Assembly: GCA_030737875.1 (NCBI GenBank)
Contig: CM060912.1
Coordinates: 884,577,199 to 884,641,198 of the forward strand
Source: Allium sativum
Lineage: Eukaryota > Streptophyta > Magnoliopsida > Asparagales > Amaryllidaceae
Length of the DNA: 64,000 bases
Direction: 5' to 3'
Positions 58,701-64,000 of this stretch are shown one piece after another; positions within the stretch are counted from its first letter, which is position 1; the number at the start of each line of letters is the position of its first letter. The notes beneath the pieces were generated by a model, which had not been told where the DNA came from, did not search any database, and worked only from the letters and a program-made list of their open reading frames with translations. The translations under genes and the position numbers were made by a program.

Positions 58701-59096
58701 GAGCCGTGGTACTCATCTCATGTATTGTATTGGTTGCACTCTTTGCTTTACAACGTCATGGTACACAAAAAGTGGCATTTATATTTGCCCCAATAATTAT
58801 TGCCTGGTTACTTTGCATCGGATCGATTGGTTTATACAACATTATCATATGGAATCCGAAGATCTTTCATGCTCTATCACCACATTATATTGTTAATTTT
58901 TTCTTGGTGATGAGATATGATGGCAGGCTTTCTTTAGGAGGAATTTTGTTATGTATTACTGGTAATAATACAATTGGTGTACGTCAATTTTTTTTGATTT
59001 TTTCCTAGTATTTCAAATCAAATCTGTACTTTTATGATTATAGGTGTAGAAGCTTTGTTTGCTAATATTGGCCACTTTAGTAGCTCATCGGTTAAC
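58701..59096 (+). pseudogene. HAK/KUP/KT potassium transporter gene fragment (two exons)
   Basis: Exon 1 (58701-58961) encodes [20 protein letters not shown], then [39 protein letters not shown] and [11 protein letters not shown]. Exon 2 (59044-59096) encodes VEALFANIGHFSSSSVN. This is the text of the HAK/KUP/KT family (usual form: GTHKVAFxFAPI..W, SIGxYN, WNP, ALSPxYxxxF, GGxLLCITGTEAMFADLGHFS), which moves K+ into cells across the plasma membrane. The junction works: exon 1 ends ACTG before GTAATA, exon 2 starts after ATTATAG, and the next donor GTATGT follows AAC. Two hydrophobic helices are visible. About 110 of some 780 residues are present, and neither earlier nor later exons were found, so it is a fragment or captured piece. 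Confidence 0.8.
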
Positions 59097-59462
59097 GTAT
59101 GTCTTCAACATTTGTATCAGTTATTACAGTAACATGTGTAATTGCAGTCCTATAAATTGAGCATTTATCACTACTTTTTTCTAAAAATTGGTTGTTATTT
59201 GGAGAACGGCTCAAATAGAAATTGGTTGAAAACGTCTTTTTAATTTTCAACGAACAGCTTTATCACATCCTTATTTGTTTATTTGGTACATCTAAAGCTA
59301 CACACTCGATTGAAGAGTATCTTAATGGAGATCCAGTCACAAGCTCTCTACAATTGAAGGTTTAAAGCAGTTAGCTTGAACTGGACAGTCTTAGAACAAA
59401 ATTTTCAATAAGTTGCATCTAGGTTTCAAATTTAGAAATTCTTTAGGACCAGTAGAAACACT
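59097..59462. other. No feature seen
   Basis: AT-rich sequence after the last HAK exon. The next HAK exon (a LVYPxLxLAYxGQAA type motif) is not present. Confidence 0.4.
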
Positions 59463-61829
59463 GTAATGACCCGCATTGGCAGAGGTATTAGAATTAATTT
59501 ATTTAATTATATAAATGGTGGTATAGTGAATTAAATGGTCGTGGAATTAAATAACGATGAATATTTAATTAAAATAATAAATTAAATAATATATTAAATT
59601 CTGAAATAATCAGAATTGGCTGAAAATGGCGATATGGTGTGAACCGGATCATCTGTGATATTTAATTCAGCTTGGAATTGAATTTGAATAACGAATATAT
59701 TCAAATCGTCGACAGTTGAACGTATAGTTTATAATATAATTATAAACAAGCTCGAAATGGCGCTGTAGTTCGTAAATTGGCGATTCGAACTTCAACTGAA
59801 TGTACAGGATTCGTTTTAAGCCGGATTTCTATGAAACAAGAAACGTGTGGAGCTGGTGGAGTATATCTTTCTAGTGGAAGAGAAAAATCGGAATTTCATT
59901 TCTGTAGATTTTGAGATATGTCCAAATCAAATTTCAGAATAGTCGTTATAGAATCGTTTATCGGCCATAACAGTTATTTCAAAATAACTAGATATCGGGC
60001 GTGCATTCAGACAAAGTTCTTTTGGGACATAACGATAATTTAATTTTTAGAATTTTACTATAATTTTTAATTAATCAAATAAGCGACTTTTTATTTGGAG
60101 TATTTTGCACCCTGAAATCAACATTTTGAAGTTTCAAATTATGAGTCCACCTACCGATATTATTATATTTTTGGAATCGTGACACCTTGCTCATCACAAC
60201 GGTATGTTTATTTCTGTCTATAGCAGTTCGTAAGAACTTCACTTTGGAATAATGCATATCCATGCCACAACAACCCTTAAATATACATATATATATATAC
60301 ATATTATAATAGGATAGTTTTACTTAGCAAGTGAGCAATTCAGATGGATGGCGTAGAGACAAAAGTTGGTGAAGTAAAGTGTGGAAAAGAAAGGGCTAAC
60401 GTGCCCCATTTTTCTTCCTTCCATCAAACCATATGTAAAAAGAAAACGTGGCCTCTAATTCAATCAAACAGTACAGCTACTACTCAACACTTAATACTTA
60501 AGTTTTCTCAAAGGTTATAAATATCCCACTGAGCACTGGTATTGTTTTTTTTTGTTTTCAGTAGTTCGAACAAAGAATAAGAAAAAAATATCTCCAATCG
60601 AAATCCTCCACTGTAATCGTGTTGGGGACTTGGCATCAGTAGAGCTTCGAGCTCGTTTTTCTTTCTTTCAACAAATCGCGAGCATGTACAGGAGTGAGTG
60701 GTCGACATTTTTGTGGGAGTTAATTCACCGAAAGTATCTCGGATCTGGCATGGGCATGTAGCACAACAAGGTGGGACAGATGCATGGCGCAAGGAGCTGT
60801 GGGAGTTGTTTGTCAGTTTGTTGTGTTATGAGGGGGTGCGGATTTTGTATGGTGAGTTAAATGATGGTAGTGGCGGTGGTCCTTTGTGGACGGAACACGT
60901 GGATGGAAGCAAGGTGACTGGCGGTCTATGCCGTCCGTGTGGTGCTCGGACTGCTCAGCAGGCAAATGAAGTAGTGAGCAGTGTATGGGTGTACACGTGC
61001 ATGGCAAGATCTGGGAAGAGTTCACAATGAGTACGTGTGGAAGAACCAGAAGGAGTGCGTGGATTTGCAAACAAAACTGAGTGAAAAGCGATGCGGTGAA
61101 GTCACATACGAAAGCAGCAGGTCGATGTTGAGGGGTACTGTCGAGCTTGGATACGGGATGGCAGTCGAGTTGAGCGGGAAGTGTCGAGTTTATTGGTGAT
61201 GGTAGCGGGCCTGAGAGGTAACCGAGGGGGCGACAATGACCATTCAACGTCGGGTAAAGGGTTGGGAAGAGGAGGAGTAGCAGCGTGAAGTTAATTCGGG
61301 AAGAAAGTGAAAAGGAGGCGGGTTGGGCTTGCGCAGGGGTTATTGGGCCGGTGAAATTAATTGGGTGAGGCCCAAATTATTTAATAAAAAGGAAGTTAGT
61401 TTTATTTAAATAGTGAATGAACTTGTAAACCTTATATCTCGGTCGTATGAAATCAGATTGACGAACCGTAAGTCGCATTGGGATCGTATGGACGGGAGCA
61501 ACACAATAAGGCTGACCGGGAGTGGATCGGAGACAGTTACAATTAATGGCGAAATAAATTGTCCGACTGAGTTAAATAACGCAAACCGATTATTTAACGG
61601 TTAACGCGCCAATGTGAGTAAATCTCACTAACCCTGAACAGTTTATAATTTCATGTTGTATTTTTAGAACTGTTAGATATTGGCTGATTTACTGTATGTT
61701 GACTGTTTGATTGAACTGCTAGTCAGTTGATTTAATTTCTATATTGATTCTGTTTAACAGAATATATCATATGGAACTGAAAGAGATGTTATCTATATTG
61801 TTTAACATCTGTGGATGCAGGGAGACAGG

Positions 61830-61859
61830 TTGGAGGAATCCAACTGGATTCCTCAACAT
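61830..61859. repeat. Strong hairpin GAGGAATCC-AACT-GGATTCCTC (G)
   Basis: Perfect 9-bp arms with a 4-nt loop, extended by GTT/AAC around a one-base bulge. Function unknown. Confidence 0.7.
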
Positions 61860-62094
61860 TTATTTTACTGTTTTTCATATATTGTGATATATGATGTGTT
61901 ATATAATCTGTTATGGATTATGGGAGTTGAAATGATATTGATCATTGTTATTCGATATTTTAAATATCATAAGAAACCCTGGGATGTAAAAAGAAGTATT
62001 TCAATGTATATTGAAATAAAGGAATTTTATAAAATCACAGGATTTTATAAAAGGAATTATTTATAAAACGAACACGGTTTTATAAAAGGGATAT

Positions 62095-62290
62095 TTATTT
62101 AGAAAATAAATAGAAATAGAAAAGAAATATTTATTTAGAAAATAAATAGAAGTTATAAATAGGAAATATTTGTAACGGTAAATAGAAGTTATAAATAGGA
62201 AATATTTGTAACGGTAAATAGAAGTTATAAATAGGAAATATTTGTAACGGTAAGTAAACGTTATAAAAAGGAAATAGTTGCAACGGAAAA
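62095..62290. repeat. Tandem repeat TTGTAACGGTAAATAGAAGT (G)
   Basis: Three to four units of about 36 bp containing GTAACGGTAAATAGAAGT and ATAAATAGGAAATATT. Confidence 0.85.
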
Positions 62291-62310
62291 CGTAGTTTAT
62301 CAAAAGGAGC

Positions 62311-62690
62311 TAATCGATGTTAGTTTGATCGATTAGTGTTAAAGTTAAAAGGAGTTAATCGATGTTAGTTTGATCGATTAGTGTTAAAGTTAAAAAGAGT
62401 TAATCGATGTTAGTAAATCGATTAGTGTTAAAGTAAAAGAAGTTAATCGATGTTAGTTAATCGATTAGAGAATAAAGTTAAAAAGAAGTTAATCGATGTT
62501 AGTTAATCGATTAGAGAATAAAGTTGAAAGGAGATAATCGATGTTAGTTTAATCGATTAGAATTAAAGCAAATGAGTTAATCAAATATGGTTATTCGAAT
62601 AGAAAGTAGAATGAGTTAATCGAATATAGTTTATTCGAAGAAAGTAAAAGGAGTTATCGAATATAGTTTATTCGAAAGGAATTAAGTGAA
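62311..62690 (+). repeat. Tandem array of TAATCGAT hairpins (G)
   Basis: About eight units of 40-46 bp. Early units have TAATCGAT and ATCGATTA 5-9 nt apart (first at 62311-62335). Later units have CGAATA/TATTCG type arms, so the sequence changed on both sides while pairing stayed. It resembles the A and B arrays in design but not in sequence. Confidence 0.8.
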
Positions 62691-64000
62691 ATGAGTAAAT
62701 CAATAGTGTTAGTCAAATAGAGTTAATCCAATAGTGTTAGTCCAATAGAGTTAATTGATAAGGGTTAATCGGATAGAGATTTATTAGAAGGAGGGTTAAG
62801 TAAGGAAGTTAGAAAAAGGAATAAAGTGAACTTTGCTAATTTCAAAGTTAGAAATGTTGTTCAGTTAAGGTCTGAGAGGTAGTTCTACCCCAACTTGATT
62901 GGCTTCGTTTTTAACTAAGGAATAGTTAAGGTTCGGCAGTAAAGGAAATTGTTTGAGTTGGCATCGCGATGGTTTGTTTAAACATCTGTCTAAGTCCAAT
63001 GAAGAAGCTTTGGAAATGTTTTCCAAAGAAGAAACCAGAAATGATTTCTTATAAAGGAAACGAGAAATGGAAATGTTTTCCATTGTTAATAACATATATT
63101 CTCCAAATTTATAAAATAGGAAATATTGAATATAGGGAAACCGGAGATAAGTAAAATTAATGAATGAAAGAGATAAATGTTGAACGATGTTTGATCGATA
63201 TAATTTCCATTTGGAAATAATATCGTTGATTGCACACCTGTTTTTATTCGATAGTTAAATCACAGACTATCGAAGTTTTGACCATTTTAACGTTGTTAAT
63301 ATGGAGAGACCGGTTGGATTATTATCCAAAGAACCACTCTGTATTGGCATAAGCGTTGCGAATCATATATGCCAAAGGAAATTGAAGACGGAGTTATGCA
63401 AGGGCTATCCTGTTTACAGAATAGTGCCTTCGGTTCATCCTGTTCCTGGATGACTTGTATGGACGGATGTCTGACAGAGTATTTCCAGACGATCACGTAT
63501 ATTGATTTCTCCAACCGTACCAAGAGTGGAAGCGGAGGAGGAAACTTCTTTTAGCTAACACGTAATGTATGGTTGAGGACGTAAATCAGTAATTTGATGG
63601 ATTTGACGATGTGGCATTCAAAGTGAATCGGGTATAATGATAAAGCGTAGCTTCTAGCCTCATCATTCGGTAAATGACAAAAATCGGGCAGGCAGCATGG
63701 CTAAGTCGGTCGCACCGAAGTAGGGTGTATAATCACCTGATCTAGAGTTTCATTTACTTCTAAAAATCTATTGTTGATGTTGTCCCATTCGGGAAACGGT
63801 TGCTGATCCCAACTGTTGGTGATATACATTCGATACACTCAAGCGAAATGAGTGGTCGGTCATGTGTGGCCGGCTTGCAAGATGTTCTTGTTGAACCCAG
63901 TGTATTCCTCTCTAGAGGTACACGAGCGATAGGTGTTCCCATACCTTGTCATAATTAGAAATCCATTACCCAATACGTGCTTGCGGTTTTGAGTTGTATA
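62691..64000. other. Rest of element G, no gene seen
   Basis: AT-rich, with short repeats of GTTAGTCAAATAGAGTTAAT type to about 62780 and a palindrome GGTTGGAT-TATT-ATCCAA near 63311. Short open frames lack recognisable domains. There is no LTR end before the window closes. Confidence 0.4.

Larger units (their letters stand above)
59463..64000 (+). mobile_element. Element G: long LTR, truncated by window end
   Basis: Starts TGTAATGACCCGC, the style of the other LTR ends here. It has TATAAATA at 60516-60523, a donor-like AAT/GTGAGTA (GT at 61614), 36-bp tandem repeats (62095-62290) and a hairpin array (62311-62690). No end GTTACA, primer site or coding region appears before 64000, so it is an LTR of at least 4.5 kb or an unrelated repeat. 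Orientation plus is inferred from the order of these parts. Confidence 0.45.

Noticed and set aside
60813..61247. 144-codon minus-strand ORF in element G
   Set aside because: No domain, lies in a GC-richer LTR leader, and overlaps frames on the other strand.
63690..63760. Possible tRNA gene
   Set aside because: No A and B box pair or cloverleaf could be drawn.

Overview
The window is plant nuclear DNA, probably from a eudicot. It has AT-rich intergenic sequence, exon fragments of plant-type genes (an RNase H-like exon and two exons of a HAK/KUP/KT potassium transporter), tRNA-iMet primer binding sites and many nested Ty3/gypsy LTR retrotransposons. I cannot name the species. No complete host gene is supported; most of the window is mobile DNA.

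Layout. (1) 1-4065: AT-rich host sequence with one RNase H-like exon on the minus strand. (2) 4071-22663: element E, a minus-strand chromodomain Ty3/gypsy element (TSD TAATG) with a recognisable but broken gag-pol. Its gag is split by element A (11098-19680, plus strand), which has 3.7 kb LTRs and a 1.1 kb interior. (3) 22669-24244, 41072-41558 and 56860-57810: pieces of an older, decayed gypsy-like element F. (4) 24250-41066: element B (minus strand, TSD ATAAC) inserted in F. Its 5' LTR is split by C (33321-39890, TSD CTATT), a solo LTR of about 6.6 kb. (5) 41564-56854: element D (plus strand, TSD CAATG) inserted in the F gag. It is arranged LTR-interior-LTR-interior-LTR, with a gag-only interior. 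(6) 57811-59462: a CACTA-like terminal fragment, then a HAK/KUP gene fragment. (7) 59463-64000: element G, another long LTR starting TGTAATG that runs off the window.

How the parts relate. A, B and D are non-autonomous or broken relatives of the same chromovirus type. They share the initiator-Met primer site, a hairpin just before the polypurine tract, LTR ends and long conserved noncoding blocks. A keeps only a gag start fused to the chromodomain. B keeps shreds of protease, integrase and chromodomain. D keeps only gag. E is the only copy with a recognisable reverse transcriptase, and it carries stops and a frameshift.

Most interesting result. The LTRs of five families (A, B, C, D, E) can be read on one plan: U3; a short first exon, usually with an ATGGC-initiated small ORF; a consensus-like splice donor; a 1.6-4.4 kb intron-like stretch; a stem-loop CAGNC-TTTAT-GNCTG (loop differs in C); a CAG or TAG acceptor, pyrimidine-rich in most families; a short second exon; and then, where an interior survives, the primer site. 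The intron-like stretch holds arrays of hairpins. Their arms change in a compensatory way between copies and families, while the apex of one hairpin pair (core CGGAACCGCCCGG) stays nearly fixed. That is the signature of selected structure rather than neutral repeats. The function is unknown and the splicing is inferred. A second notable result is the D triple-LTR array: its central LTR is a mosaic with a crossover that can be placed within about 50 bp, as expected from unequal recombination.
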